Origin: Pseudochelatococcus sp050946405
GTDB lineage: Bacteria > Pseudomonadota > Alphaproteobacteria > Rhizobiales > Beijerinckiaceae
Length of the DNA stretch: 64,000 nucleotides
Assembly (NCBI RefSeq): GCF_050946405.1
Contig: NZ_JBMNUS010000001.1
Location: 558,001 to 622,000 of the forward strand
Direction: 5' to 3'
Shown: positions 40,445 through 49,276 of the stretch, piece by piece
Layout of the letters: each line of letters starts with the position of its first letter
How positions within the stretch are numbered: the stretch's first letter is position 1
Position numbers and translations under genes: made by a program
Notes under the pieces: generated by a model
Told to the model about the DNA's origin: nothing
Seen by the model: the letters and a program-made list of their open reading frames with translations, nothing else
The model's database searches: none

Positions 40445-41094
40445 TCGTGGCGCTCCTCAACCAGAAAGGCGGAACCGGCAAGACGACCCTCGCCCTGAAT
40501 CTCGCCGGCGAATGGGCCAGCCGAGGGCTGCGCGTCACTCTGATCGATGCGGACCCGCAAGGCTCCGCCCTTGACTGGTCGCAGCAACGCAGCCGTGAAG
40601 GTCTGCCGCGCCAGTTCGGCGTCGTCGGCCTGGCGCGCGACACGCTGCACCGCGAAGCACCGGAACTCGCCCGCGATGCCGACATGATCGTCATCGACGG
40701 ACCGCCGCGCGTCGCCGGCCTGATGCGCTCGGCGCTACTCGCTGCCGACCTGGTGCTGATCCCCGTGCAACCATCGCCGCTTGACGGCTGGGCCTCGGCC
40801 GAGATGCTGGCGCTTCTGAACGAAGCGCGCATCTACCGGCCAGAACTGGCCGCTCGCTTCGTGCTCAACCGATGCGGCCCCCGCACCGTTCTGGCGCGTG
40901 AGATAGCCGAAACGCTGGCCGACCACGACCCGCCGGCACTCTCCAATACCATCGGACAGCGCATCGCCTTCGCCGTCGCGGTGCAGTCCGGCCGCCTCGT
41001 CTCGGAACTCGATGACGACACGCCCGCCGCCCGCGAGATCGCGGCGCTTGCGGACGAAATCGACCGGCTCGGTGTCGGGAGGATCGCATCATGA
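40441..41094 (+). CDS. parA: ParA-family partition ATPase
   Basis: A 217-residue deviant-Walker ATPase: KGGTGKTT at residues 9-16, LIDADPQGSALDWSQQR (A' motif), MIVIDGPP (Walker B). Short ParA of the plasmid type without N-terminal HTH. It overlaps repA by 4 bases and the methyltransferase by 4 bases. The likely partner is the small RHH-type protein at 41831, not the large ParB-like protein at 11537. Segregates the excised, replicating ICE. Confidence 0.93.
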   Translation: MIVALLNQKGGTGKTTLALNLAGEWASRGLRVTLIDADPQGSALDWSQQRSREGLPRQFGVVGLARDTLHREAPELARDADMIVIDGPPRVAGLMRSALLAADLVLIPVQPSPLDGWASAEMLALLNEARIYRPELAARFVLNRCGPRTVLAREIAETLADHDPPALSNTIGQRIAFAVAVQSGRLVSELDDDTPAAREIAALADEIDRLGVGRIAS

Positions 41095-41834
41095 CCATCC
41101 TCACCGGCGATTGCCGCGACCTCATGCCCGCGCACGGCCCTTACGACCTGATCCTCGCCGATCCGCCCTATGGCGACACCTCGCTCGCCTGGGATAGCCG
41201 CATGGATGGCTGGATCGCGCTCGCCCGCGCGGCGCTAGCCCCCACCGGGTCGCTCTGGGTGTTCGGCTCGCTTCGCCATTTCATGGCGACCGCCGACCAG
41301 TTCGCTGACGCCGGGTTCCGGCTGGCACAGGAGATCGTCTGGGAAAAGCAGAACGGCTCCGGTTTCCATGCCGATCGCTTCAAGCGCGTCCATGAGTTGG
41401 CAGTTCAGTTCTATCCGGCCGAGACGCCCTGGCGGGACATCCACAACGTCGTCCAGACCACGCCCGATGCGACAGCGCGCACGGTACGGCGCAAGCAGCG
41501 CCCACCGCATACCGGCCATATCGACGCCGGTCACTATGTCAGCCGTGATGGCGGACCACGCCTCATGCGCTCCGTCATCTATGTGCGCAACTGCCACGGT
41601 CGCGCGATCCATCCGACCGAAAAGCCGGCCGCTCTCCTCGAAATCCTCATCCGCACAAGCTGCCCGGAGAGCGGGCTTGTCGGCGACTGGTTCGCGGGAT
41701 CGGGCGCGGCCGGTGAAGCCTGCCGGCTGACCGGCCGCCGTTACCTCGGCTGCGAAATCGATCCCGGCATGGCAGAGAAGGCCCGCGCCCGGATCGCCAC
41801 GGTGCTGCCGTTCGACGGGAGGGCCACGTCATGA
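41091..41834 (+). CDS. DNA methyltransferase, beta-type (orphan)
   Basis: A 247-residue site-specific methyltransferase with motif IV DPPYGD (~24-29) before motif I DWFAGSGAAGEA (~200-211), and HPTEKPAALLEILIRTSCP in between, so an N6-adenine/N4-cytosine enzyme of the beta class. No restriction endonuclease is nearby. It is embedded between parA and the RHH gene with overlapping ends, so it is part of the ICE replication/transfer operon and may mark origin or transfer DNA, or protect against host restriction. Confidence 0.9.
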   Translation: MTILTGDCRDLMPAHGPYDLILADPPYGDTSLAWDSRMDGWIALARAALAPTGSLWVFGSLRHFMATADQFADAGFRLAQEIVWEKQNGSGFHADRFKRVHELAVQFYPAETPWRDIHNVVQTTPDATARTVRRKQRPPHTGHIDAGHYVSRDGGPRLMRSVIYVRNCHGRAIHPTEKPAALLEILIRTSCPESGLVGDWFAGSGAAGEACRLTGRRYLGCEIDPGMAEKARARIATVLPFDGRATS

Positions 41835-42085
41835 GCGAGCGCCCGGCCCGCAAAGGCTTTGCGACCCGGCCTGCCGATCCCGAAAGCTGGATCAAGGCCA
41901 CCGATGCGTCGACGGCTCGCAAGGAAGACATTGGCACCTACACCGCCCGGCTGACCATCGACATCACGCCCGAATTGCGCGGCCGCATCAAGATCACCGC
42001 CTTCCGGCACGGCGTCACCGTCGCCGAGATGCTGCGCGAGCTGCTCGCGCGCGAATTTCCCCCGACACAAGGAGATCTCCCATGA
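41831..42085 (+). CDS. Small ribbon-helix-helix protein, probable ParA partner
   Basis: An 84-residue protein with a flexible basic N-terminus and a C-terminal RHH-like domain: TYTARLTIDITPELRGRIKI, TAFRHGVTVAEMLRELLARE. This is the layout of ParG-type centromere-binding proteins (arginine-rich tail, RHH dimer). Its place two genes after parA supports that. ATGA overlap with the methyltransferase gene. Confidence 0.7.
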   Translation: MSERPARKGFATRPADPESWIKATDASTARKEDIGTYTARLTIDITPELRGRIKITAFRHGVTVAEMLRELLAREFPPTQGDLP

Positions 42086-42603
42086 CCGGCATTGCGGCCT
42101 CCCGCGTGCGCGGCGGCCCATGGCCGGCCGCACGCTCCTCAGACAATATGACCGACGTCGAGCTGACCTGGATCGAGCAGAAGATCGAGTTCTGGATCAG
42201 GTTCGGATGCGAAGCGCATGAGCAAATCCTCGACCGCCGCAGGCGCATCGTCTCTTTCCGGCCGAACAGCATCTTCGCCTTCGTTCGCTGGGCCGCCAAC
42301 GACTTCGGGACGGTCATCTCGCGCATCGACATCGTGCGCGCCGTCAAGCCGGGCGAAGCGTATCAGACACTGCCCTTTGTGCGCCCCGGCGGGGACATCC
42401 TGCTGAAGATCGAAGGCTGGCGACAAGTCGAGGATGTGCTGCGCCACATCGATATCGTGGAGCGCATCGGCATCGACGCTTGCGACGTGGCCCCCGATTA
42501 CTGGCGTCATGTCGCCCATCGCATGCAGGCCGGCCTTAAGCCGCGCCTTTACGCGATGGAACGCCATCAGGCGTGGCTCATGCGGCGGGAGATCGAAGGA
42601 TGA
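42082..42603 (+). CDS. DUF2840 conjugation-associated protein
   Basis: A 173-residue protein; TDVELTWIEQKIEFWIRFGC, FRPNSIFAFVRWAANDFGTV and AVKPGEAYQTLPFVRPGGDI are hallmarks of DUF2840, a family regularly next to traF in this class of ICE. A second possible start is the ATG at 42148 (MTDVELT), but the first is coupled to the previous stop. Function unknown. It overlaps traF by 4 bases. Confidence 0.85.
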   Translation: MTGIAASRVRGGPWPAARSSDNMTDVELTWIEQKIEFWIRFGCEAHEQILDRRRRIVSFRPNSIFAFVRWAANDFGTVISRIDIVRAVKPGEAYQTLPFVRPGGDILLKIEGWRQVEDVLRHIDIVERIGIDACDVAPDYWRHVAHRMQAGLKPRLYAMERHQAWLMRREIEG

Positions 42604-43145
42604 CCCGCTTCGGTTACGTCATGGTGACGTATTTCGCGGCGATGGGCGTCGCCATAGCCGCGTTCATTCCGACACCGACCAGGCTTATCTGGAACGCCAC
42701 CGCCAGCGCGCCGATCGGGATCTACACCATCACACCGGCCGACCGGCTGGAGGTACCCGAACTGGTCGCCATCAACCTGCTCGAACCGCTCGCGGATTTC
42801 ATGGTCGAGCGCGGTTATGTCGGCCGCGACGTGCCGCTCCTCAAGCGCGTCCTCGGCTTGGCCGGTCAGCGCGTCTGCCGCATCGGCCGCGTCATCACCG
42901 TCGACGACGTGGAGATGGGCGAGGCTCTGGAGCGCGATCGGACCGGCCGCGATCTGCCCGTCTGGCAGGGCTGCCGACGCATCGCCGACGACGAACTTTT
43001 CCTCATGAACTGGGAAGTCCGCGACAGCCTCGACAGCCGTTACTTCGGCCCGATTCCGGCCTCCGCCGTGATCGGCCGGGCGCTCCCTCTCTACACCGAT
43101 GAAGACGGCGACGGCCGCTTCGTCTGGCGCGCGCCGACGCGGTGA
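42600..43145 (+). CDS. traF: TraF, conjugative-transfer S26-type peptidase
   Basis: A 181-residue membrane-anchored peptidase. One N-terminal helix (YVMVTYFAAMGVAIAAFIP), catalytic Ser in SAPIGIY (~37) and Lys in PLLKRVLGLAGQ (~81), the Ser-Lys dyad of signal peptidase S26. RP4 TraF matures and cyclises the TrbC pilin; TrbC is present here at 52886. ATG overlaps the DUF2840 stop. Confidence 0.92.
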   Translation: MTRFGYVMVTYFAAMGVAIAAFIPTPTRLIWNATASAPIGIYTITPADRLEVPELVAINLLEPLADFMVERGYVGRDVPLLKRVLGLAGQRVCRIGRVITVDDVEMGEALERDRTGRDLPVWQGCRRIADDELFLMNWEVRDSLDSRYFGPIPASAVIGRALPLYTDEDGDGRFVWRAPTR

Positions 43146-43191
43146 CGGCGTGTCCACATCCATCCTCACCGCGAAACCCAAGGAGACGATT

Positions 43192-43527
43192 ATGGCTCAG
43201 ATCGGCCAATTCAACCGCACGGAAACCGGCTTCGAAGGCCACCTCAAGGCGCTCGGCCTCGACGCCGAACTCACCCTCGTTCCGGCCGAACCTTCAGACT
43301 CCGAGAACGCTCCGGACTATCGTGTCCTGCTCGGCGACGAGGAAGGCTTGGACATTGGCGCAGGCTGGAAGCATGCCAGCGAACGCGCCGGCGAATATGT
43401 TTCTATCGAGGTCGACAGCCCGCTTTTCGCCAAGCCGTTGCGGGCCAACCTCTTCCAGCCCGGCGGCGACAGCACGCTCTGGGGCCTGCACCTGAACCGG
43501 CCCGCCAAACCGCGCAAGGAGGATTGA
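43192..43527 (+). CDS. DUF736 family protein
   Basis: A 111-residue protein; ATG 43192 follows AAGGAGACGATT. MAQIGQFNRTETGFEGHLKA, DYRVLLGDEEGLDIGAGWKH, GEYVSIEVDSPLFAKPLRAN mark DUF736, a very common small protein of conjugative elements. Function unknown. Located between traF and the transglycosylase. Confidence 0.92.
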   Translation: MAQIGQFNRTETGFEGHLKALGLDAELTLVPAEPSDSENAPDYRVLLGDEEGLDIGAGWKHASERAGEYVSIEVDSPLFAKPLRANLFQPGGDSTLWGLHLNRPAKPRKED

Positions 43528-43530
43528 GCG

Positions 43531-44298
43531 GTGCCGGCCCGTCGCCATGCCACCTTTGCCGGACGGCCGACCACCGTCCGGCATACGGCCGTCCTTCTTC
43601 TCCTTTCCGGCATGGTCGCCGCCACCGCAGCGTTTCCGGCTACGGCGCAATCGCTGCCGGCGACGCGCGCGCCGACTGCCAGTCCCTATGCCGCGCATAT
43701 CGCCGAGGCATCGCAACGGTTCGGCATTCCGACGCCATGGATCACGGCGGTCATGGGGGCCGAAAGCGCCTACGATCTGCTCGCCGTATCACCGGCGGGC
43801 GCCATGGGCCTCATGCAGTTGATGCCCTCGACCTGGCGCGAGCTGCGCGTCCGATATGGCCTCGGCGATAATCCCATCGACCCGCGCGCAAACATACTCG
43901 CCGGCACGGCCTATCTGCGGGAAATGCACGAGCGATACGGCACCATTCCCGCAATGCTCGCGGCCTATAACGCGGGACCGGCGCGCTATGACGAGCATCT
44001 CGCGACCGGCCGTCCACTGCCCGCTGAAACGCGCGCCTATGTGGCGTCGCTCGCTCCCAGGCTCGGCGCTGGACCGCTGCTTGCAGAGCCGAGAACCGTG
44101 CCGCCGACACCGCCCGACTGGCGCGAGGCTCCGCTCTTTGTCGCGCGCTCGGACGACCGCCGAACCACGGATCCCCGTGCATCCGACGCTTCGTCGAATG
44201 GCGCGCGCGCAACCGCCTCCCTTCAGGGCACGGCTCCCGCCGGGCCGCAGACGGAAGCGATTTTTCTCGCCCGAAGCGATGGGGAAGACCCGCGATGA
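43531..44298 (+). CDS. Lytic transglycosylase of the conjugation system
   Basis: A 255-residue periplasmic enzyme, GTG start 4 bases after DUF736. Signal peptide (VLLLLSGMVAATAAFPATA), then an SLT domain with catalytic Glu in MGAESAYDLLAVSPAGAMGL and QLMPSTWRELRVRYG, and the NAGPARYD motif. VirB1-like; opens peptidoglycan for assembly of the transfer channel. C-terminal ~80 residues are low complexity. Confidence 0.92.
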   Translation: MPARRHATFAGRPTTVRHTAVLLLLSGMVAATAAFPATAQSLPATRAPTASPYAAHIAEASQRFGIPTPWITAVMGAESAYDLLAVSPAGAMGLMQLMPSTWRELRVRYGLGDNPIDPRANILAGTAYLREMHERYGTIPAMLAAYNAGPARYDEHLATGRPLPAETRAYVASLAPRLGAGPLLAEPRTVPPTPPDWREAPLFVARSDDRRTTDPRASDASSNGARATASLQGTAPAGPQTEAIFLARSDGEDPR

Positions 44299-44405
44299 CC
44301 CCCAAAGGCTCATTTCGCACCCTGTCGGGCTCCCGCGCATCATGGAGCGTGAAGGGGCGAGAGACAGGCACAACAACCGTATGCGTCCGGGGGCTGCACG
44401 TGATG

Positions 44406-45950
44406 TCAGCTCTTGACGGGATTTTGCGCTTTCCAGTTCCACGGCAGCAGTTCGTCGAGTCGATTGACGGTGTGTCCGTCGCGCATGCGCTGGAGAACGT
44501 CGGCAAGATAAGCGTAAGGTTCGACGCTGTTGAGCTTGCAGGTTTCGATGAGCGAGCACACGACCGCCCAGCGATCTCCACCGCCGTCGCTGCCGGCGAA
44601 GAGATGGTTCTTGCGGCCGAGACTGACCGGGCGGATGGCGCGCTCGACCGGATTGGTATCAAGTTCGATGCGGCCGTCGGCGAGGAAGCGGCTCAATCCC
44701 TCCCAGCGTGCCAGCGCGTAGCGGATCGCCTCGGCCAGCGTGCTGCGACCGGGAATGCGCGGCAGTTGCGTCTCCATCCAGACGCGCAGATCGGCGACGA
44801 CGGGTTTCGATTGGAACCGTCTGGTCGCAAGGCGATGGGCGGGCGATTGGCCGCGCACCTGCGCTTCGATGGCGTAAAGCTCGCCGATCCTGCGCAGCGC
44901 CTCGGTCGCAATAGGCGATCCGGTGGCCTGCGCCACGTCGTAAAACTTGCGTCGCGTATGCGCCCAGCAGGCGGCGAGAACGATGTCTCCCTTGGCGGTA
45001 AGCTGCTCGAAGCCGGCATAGCCATCGACATGCAGCACGCCCTTGAAGTGCTGAAGATGCGCGACCGGGCGTTCGCCCTTACGATCGGGCGCGAACACAT
45101 AGACGGCAGCCGGAGGTTCAGGTCCGGCCCATGGCCGCTGCTCGCGAGCGTAGACCCACAACCTGCCGGTCTTGGTGCGCCCGCGTCCGGGATCGAGCAC
45201 CGGAACCGGCGTGTCGTCGGCGAACAGATGGTCGGATGCGAATACGTTCTTCGCCAGCCGATCGTGCAGGGCTTCGAGCCACCAGCATGCGCCGCCGACC
45301 CATCCCGCAAGCGTGGAGCGGGCAAGATCGACGCCATGACGGGCGAAGATTTGCGACTGCCGATAGAGGGGCGTGTGATCGCAGTATTTGCTGACCAGCA
45401 CCTGCGCCAGCAGCGCCGGCGTCGCCAGGCCACCGGCGATCAGCCGTTCCGGCGCGGAAGCCTGCACCACTGTTTCACAGGCACGGCAGGCGTATTTCGG
45501 GCGAACGGTTCGGATGACGCGAAGTTGCGCCGGCACCCAGTCGAGCATTTCGCTGACGCTCTCACCGATGGCATGAAGCGGGCCACCGCAGCAGGCGCAT
45601 ATCGTGCCGCCAACATCGAGAACGACATCCTCGCGCGGCAGGTGATCGGGCAGCGATCCGTGTTGTGCAGGTCGTTCGCTCGACGGTTTGGCGACAATGG
45701 GACGGCTTTCCCAGATACGCGCGATGTCACCGTCGAGGTCTTCCAGCGCGAGCGCCAACTGGTCGGCATCAAGGCGTTCGGAGCGACGGCCGAACTGCGC
45801 CCGCTGAAGTTTTTTGATGATGGCTTGAAGGCGCTCGATCTCTCCGTCCCGGCTCTCGACGACGCTCGCCATGTCGCGCACGAGGCGCTGCAAAAGCGTT
45901 GGATCGGAGGGCAGGTTTTCGAGATCGATCAACATGATCGAATCTACCAT
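44406..45950 (-). CDS. tnpC: IS66 transposase TnpC
   Basis: A 514-residue IS66 transposase: helical N-terminus (LQRLVRDMASVVESRDGEIE), CACCGGPLHAIGESVSEMLD zinc site, FADDTPVPVLDPG, and DTNPVERAIRPVSLGRKNHL in the catalytic region. Intact length. Confidence 0.95.
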   Translation of the reverse strand: MVDSIMLIDLENLPSDPTLLQRLVRDMASVVESRDGEIERLQAIIKKLQRAQFGRRSERLDADQLALALEDLDGDIARIWESRPIVAKPSSERPAQHGSLPDHLPREDVVLDVGGTICACCGGPLHAIGESVSEMLDWVPAQLRVIRTVRPKYACRACETVVQASAPERLIAGGLATPALLAQVLVSKYCDHTPLYRQSQIFARHGVDLARSTLAGWVGGACWWLEALHDRLAKNVFASDHLFADDTPVPVLDPGRGRTKTGRLWVYAREQRPWAGPEPPAAVYVFAPDRKGERPVAHLQHFKGVLHVDGYAGFEQLTAKGDIVLAACWAHTRRKFYDVAQATGSPIATEALRRIGELYAIEAQVRGQSPAHRLATRRFQSKPVVADLRVWMETQLPRIPGRSTLAEAIRYALARWEGLSRFLADGRIELDTNPVERAIRPVSLGRKNHLFAGSDGGGDRWAVVCSLIETCKLNSVEPYAYLADVLQRMRDGHTVNRLDELLPWNWKAQNPVKS

Positions 45951-46007
45951 AAACCACTCAAAAACCCAAGGATTCCGGCAATTTTCGTGCAGGTTGGTGG
46001 CGCATTT

Positions 46008-46361
46008 TCAGCCAGCCAAAGCGGGTCTCCACACACGCTCGGGAGCGCGCCAGTCGATACCCTCGATCAGCATCGCGAGCTGCGCAGGCGTCAGCGTGAT
46101 CGAGCCGTCGTAGCCCGCCATCACCGGCCACACGAAGCTACCCTGGTCGAGTCGCTTGGTGAACAGACACAGCCCGTTGCCGTCCCAGAACAGGATTTTC
46201 AGCATCGACGCCTTCTTCCCCCGGAAGGCGAACAGATGGCCCGAGAACGGGTCTTGTTTCAGCGTTTGCTGCACCAGCATGGCGAGCCCGTCGAGGCCTT
46301 TCCTCATGTCGGTGTAGCCCAGCGCCAGATGCACTTTAACGCCGGCCGGGACCATCATCAT
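46008..46361 (-). CDS. tnpB: IS66 accessory protein TnpB (Orf2)
   Basis: A 117-residue TnpB: MMMVPAGVKVHLALGYTDMR, KGLDGLAMLVQQ, FSGHLFAFRGKKASMLKILF. Overlaps tnpA by 4 bases. Confidence 0.95.
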   Translation of the reverse strand: MMMVPAGVKVHLALGYTDMRKGLDGLAMLVQQTLKQDPFSGHLFAFRGKKASMLKILFWDGNGLCLFTKRLDQGSFVWPVMAGYDGSITLTPAQLAMLIEGIDWRAPERVWRPALAG

Positions 46362-47254
46362 GATGCTGTCCCCACGTCGCCGATCTGCGCGCGAACGGCA
46401 GCGGGATCGCTTCCTTCCGGCACGAACATGCGCCGTCCGTCCGGCAGATCGACGGCTATCATTCCGTCAGGCGGTCGCACGAGTTTCTGCAAAGCCAGTG
46501 TCGCCGGTGTGTCGTCCGGCAGCACAACGGGTGCCAGTTTCGCGCGCTTCTTTTGCGTCACGCCGAACTGTACCCGCCAGCGGAACAGCATGCCGGTGAC
46601 GATCCCGTGCTTGCGCGCCACAGCGGAGACACTGACGCCCGGCTGGTCGCTCTCCAGCGCGATGGCGTGCTTCTGCTCATCGCTAAAGAAGCGTCGGACA
46701 GGCGATCGGGGCGGCTCGGGATCGTCCTTAGGATGGCCTGTCAAGCTGCTTTCGGGCCGCGATTTCTTAGCACTAGTGCCAACGACCGGGCGGGCGGAGG
46801 GGTGAAGATGCGCACGCCAGTCGATCTCAACCTCGCCTTCGTCCAGCCGGTCACGCCAGATGCGCAAGCTTGTCGGCGAGATATGCAGCCCGGCCGCATA
46901 TTCGCGCACGCCCATGCCGCTCCAGTTCATCGCCTCGACATGCATCGCCCAAAACGCCTGGAGCGCCCGATTGCGTTCTTCCGTGCTCACACCGAAGCGC
47001 CGCCGAGCACGTATTTTGCGCCGCTTTTCCCGTATCTCAAGCTTCTGCTGACGGCGCAATTCCGCCTGATATTCCGCATGCTTACGCGCCGCATCTTCAC
47101 CCGCGAGATGCTTCAGCCATCCGTCAAGCGTGTGCTTCGACACCCGATGCTGACGGCAATAGGCCGTGCGTGTGAGGCCGCTGCGTTGCCATGCCTCGAT
47201 ATGAACCAACCAGAAAGAACGGTGTGCCGTGTTCTCGAAACGTTTCAAATTCAT
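46358..47254 (-). CDS. tnpA: Long-form IS66 TnpA with extra N-terminal HTH modules
   Basis: A 298-residue protein, over twice the usual TnpA length. The C-terminal ~120 residues are a regular TnpA (FSDEQKHAIALESDQPGVSV, SAVARKHGIVTGMLFRWRVQ). In front are two related modules, RSFWLVHIEAWQRSGLTRTA...HRVSKHTLDGWLKHL and QAFWAMHVEAMNWSGMGVRE...LHISPTSLRIWRDRL, each a small HTH-like unit. The extension may add DNA-binding specificity. Confidence 0.88.
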   Translation of the reverse strand: MNLKRFENTAHRSFWLVHIEAWQRSGLTRTAYCRQHRVSKHTLDGWLKHLAGEDAARKHAEYQAELRRQQKLEIREKRRKIRARRRFGVSTEERNRALQAFWAMHVEAMNWSGMGVREYAAGLHISPTSLRIWRDRLDEGEVEIDWRAHLHPSARPVVGTSAKKSRPESSLTGHPKDDPEPPRSPVRRFFSDEQKHAIALESDQPGVSVSAVARKHGIVTGMLFRWRVQFGVTQKKRAKLAPVVLPDDTPATLALQKLVRPPDGMIAVDLPDGRRMFVPEGSDPAAVRAQIGDVGTAS

Positions 47255-47507
47255 CGAAGATCCTCCAGGCTACGAAGGAACCCGACATGCTGCTCTATTG
47301 CACTACCCGATCAGTGTGCAGGGAACGGACGCTTACCAACAACCGGACGATGGCAGGATAAAAGGCCGCACATTGTGCGTTGGTCGGGCGGTTGGTTTTG
47401 TTGGAGTTTCTGGCTCAGCGCGCACCTTGCCACCTTCCGGCGCAAAGTGCGCGGAAATCGTAAGCCTCTCTATTTGAATGACCTTTTGCACATTGCGGAG
47501 CCGCGCC

Positions 47508-49247
47508 ATGGCCGATGAGCGTGATTTCCGCATCCGGCCGGGGCGCATCCGCTCAACCCGCGCGCAGTCCACGAGGCCCTTCATCGCCCAGGCGCTCGCC
47601 GCCGCGAAGAAGGCGGGTGGCGGCGTGTCGCGTTCGGGCCGCATCGTCTCCGGCAATCGCTCGCGCTTCGGCCACGGCCAGCGCGCCAGTATCCAGGCCA
47701 ACCGGCTGATCACGTCCCGTTCACGCGGCGCCGTGATCAAGGCCCGCGTCGTCCGCCACTCGGCGCGTTCGGCCCCGCTCGGAACCCATCTCGACTATCT
47801 GCGCCGCGATGGCGTGACCCGCGACGGAGAAAAGGCGCGTCTGTTCGGGCCGGGAACGGAAGAGGCGGACGGCCGCGCCTTCGCCGAACGATGCGAGGAT
47901 GACCGGCACCATTTTCGTTTCATCGTATCGCCCGACGACGCGGTGGAAATGTCGGATCTCAAGTCCTTCACCCGCGATCTCGTGCGCCAGATGGAACATG
48001 ATCTCGGCACCCGGCTCGACTGGGTGGCCGTCGATCACTGGAACACCGCGCATCCGCATGTCCATCTGATCGTGCGCGGCGTGCACGACGACGGCCAGGA
48101 TCTCGTCATTTCCCGTGACTACGTCAAGGAGGGGATGCGCGATCGCGCGCGCGATCTCATCACGCAAGAGTTGGGACCGCGTACCGACCTCGACATCCGC
48201 CGCACCATCGAAAGGCAGGTCGAGGCGGAACGCTGGACGCAACTCGATCGGCAGCTTGTCCGCGATGCAGGTAAAGTCGGCATCATAGATCTTGCCCCGC
48301 ACGCCGACCGCCAGCCCGACGAGTTCCACGCGCTGAAGGTCGGCAGGCTGCGTACCCTCGAAATCCTTGGGCTGGCCGGACAGGTCGGCCATTCGCAATG
48401 GTTCATCAAGCCCGAAGCCGAGACGGTGCTGAGGGAACTCGGCGAGCGGGGCGACATCATCAAGCGTATGCACCATGCGCTCACCGAACGCGGCATCGAA
48501 CGCGGGTCGGCGCAATTTGTCCTGGCGGCCGAGAGTCTCGATGCGCCGGTCATCGGCCGCCTGGTCGAGCGCGGTCTCGACGATGAGCTGAAGGGAACGG
48601 CCTACGCCGTCGTCGACGGGGTGGACGGCCGCAGCCATCATATCAAGTTGCCGCATCTCGACGCCGCCGGCGACAGTCCGCCCGGTTCGATCGTCGAACT
48701 GCGCGCCTATGAAGATGCACACGGCGAACGCCGCATTGCGCTCTCCGTCCGTTCGGATCTCGACATCGATCGCCAAATCACGGCCTCGGGCGCCACATGG
48801 CTCGACCGGCAGGCTGTGGCGCGCGAACCGCTGGCGCTCTCCGAGACCGGCTTCGGCGCCGAAGTGCGTCAGGCCATGGAACAGAGGGCCGATCATCTGG
48901 TCGGTGAAGGGCTGGCCGAGCGCCAGGGCCGGCGCATCGTTTTTGCCAGACGGCTGATCGACACCCTGCGCCGCCGCGAATTGGATGCACTCGGCGAGAC
49001 GCTCGCCGCGCAGACCGGCACGGCGTTCAACCGTGCCGGCGGTGGCGAGTATGTCGCCGGCACCTATCGGCAGCGATTCACGCTCGCCTCCGGCCGCTTC
49101 GCCATGATCGACAACGGCCTCGGCTTTCAGCTCGTTCCCTGGTCGCCCTCCCTCGAACAGCAACTCGGCCGCCATGTCTCTGGCGTCGCCCGCAGCGACG
49201 GCGGCGTCGACTGGAGCTTCGGCCGCAAGCGGGGGCTCGGCCTCTAA
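47508..49247 (+). CDS. rlxS: RlxS-type relaxase (DUF3363 family)
   Basis: A 579-residue MOB-type relaxase. The His cluster HPHVH is at residues 182-186, with the supporting HHFRFIVSPDDA block upstream (~140-152) and a basic N-terminus (ITSRSRGAVIKARVVRHSAR). The C-terminal two thirds is the DUF3363 region. It nicks oriT and pilots the single strand to the coupling protein. The start at 47508 lies inside the end of the restored 85-codon frame. IS66-2 now sits about 170 bases upstream, so its transcription may be changed. Confidence 0.92.
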   Translation: MADERDFRIRPGRIRSTRAQSTRPFIAQALAAAKKAGGGVSRSGRIVSGNRSRFGHGQRASIQANRLITSRSRGAVIKARVVRHSARSAPLGTHLDYLRRDGVTRDGEKARLFGPGTEEADGRAFAERCEDDRHHFRFIVSPDDAVEMSDLKSFTRDLVRQMEHDLGTRLDWVAVDHWNTAHPHVHLIVRGVHDDGQDLVISRDYVKEGMRDRARDLITQELGPRTDLDIRRTIERQVEAERWTQLDRQLVRDAGKVGIIDLAPHADRQPDEFHALKVGRLRTLEILGLAGQVGHSQWFIKPEAETVLRELGERGDIIKRMHHALTERGIERGSAQFVLAAESLDAPVIGRLVERGLDDELKGTAYAVVDGVDGRSHHIKLPHLDAAGDSPPGSIVELRAYEDAHGERRIALSVRSDLDIDRQITASGATWLDRQAVAREPLALSETGFGAEVRQAMEQRADHLVGEGLAERQGRRIVFARRLIDTLRRRELDALGETLAAQTGTAFNRAGGGEYVAGTYRQRFTLASGRFAMIDNGLGFQLVPWSPSLEQQLGRHVSGVARSDGGVDWSFGRKRGLGL

Positions 49248-49276
49248 CTCTCAATTCCCAAGAAAGGACCATCGCC

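Larger units (their letters stand above)
44379..47336 (-). mobile_element. IS66-family element 2, intact, 2958 bp
   Basis: Left end GTATGCGTCCGGGGGCTGCA (44379) and right end complement of GTAAGCGTCCGTTCCCTGCA (47336) are inverted copies. Both sides are flanked by CAACAACC (44371-44378; 47337-47344), the 8-bp target duplication. Different subgroup from IS66-1. It separates the transglycosylase from rlxS. Confidence 0.93.
44295..47518 (+). pseudogene. Short frame interrupted by IS66-2 (85 codons when restored)
   Basis: An ATG overlapping the transglycosylase stop (ATGA) opens a frame running to 44378. After removal of IS66-2 and one target copy, the frame continues without stop from 47345 to 47518, overlapping the relaxase start. 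The restored product (MTPKGSFRTLSGSRASWSVK ... RKPLYLNDLLHIAEPRHGR) is 85 residues, basic and Trp-rich. No family recognised; it may be a real operon gene or an open untranslated spacer. Confidence 0.4.

Noticed and set aside
44295..46805. An 836-codon plus-strand open frame over IS66-2
   Set aside because: Apart from its first 28 codons it is the antisense of IS66 tnpC and tnpB, with no domain and unnatural composition; long antisense frames are common in GC-rich genes.
47721..49175. A 484-codon minus-strand frame
   Set aside because: It lies wholly antisense to the relaxase gene, has no ribosome site and no recognisable domain.
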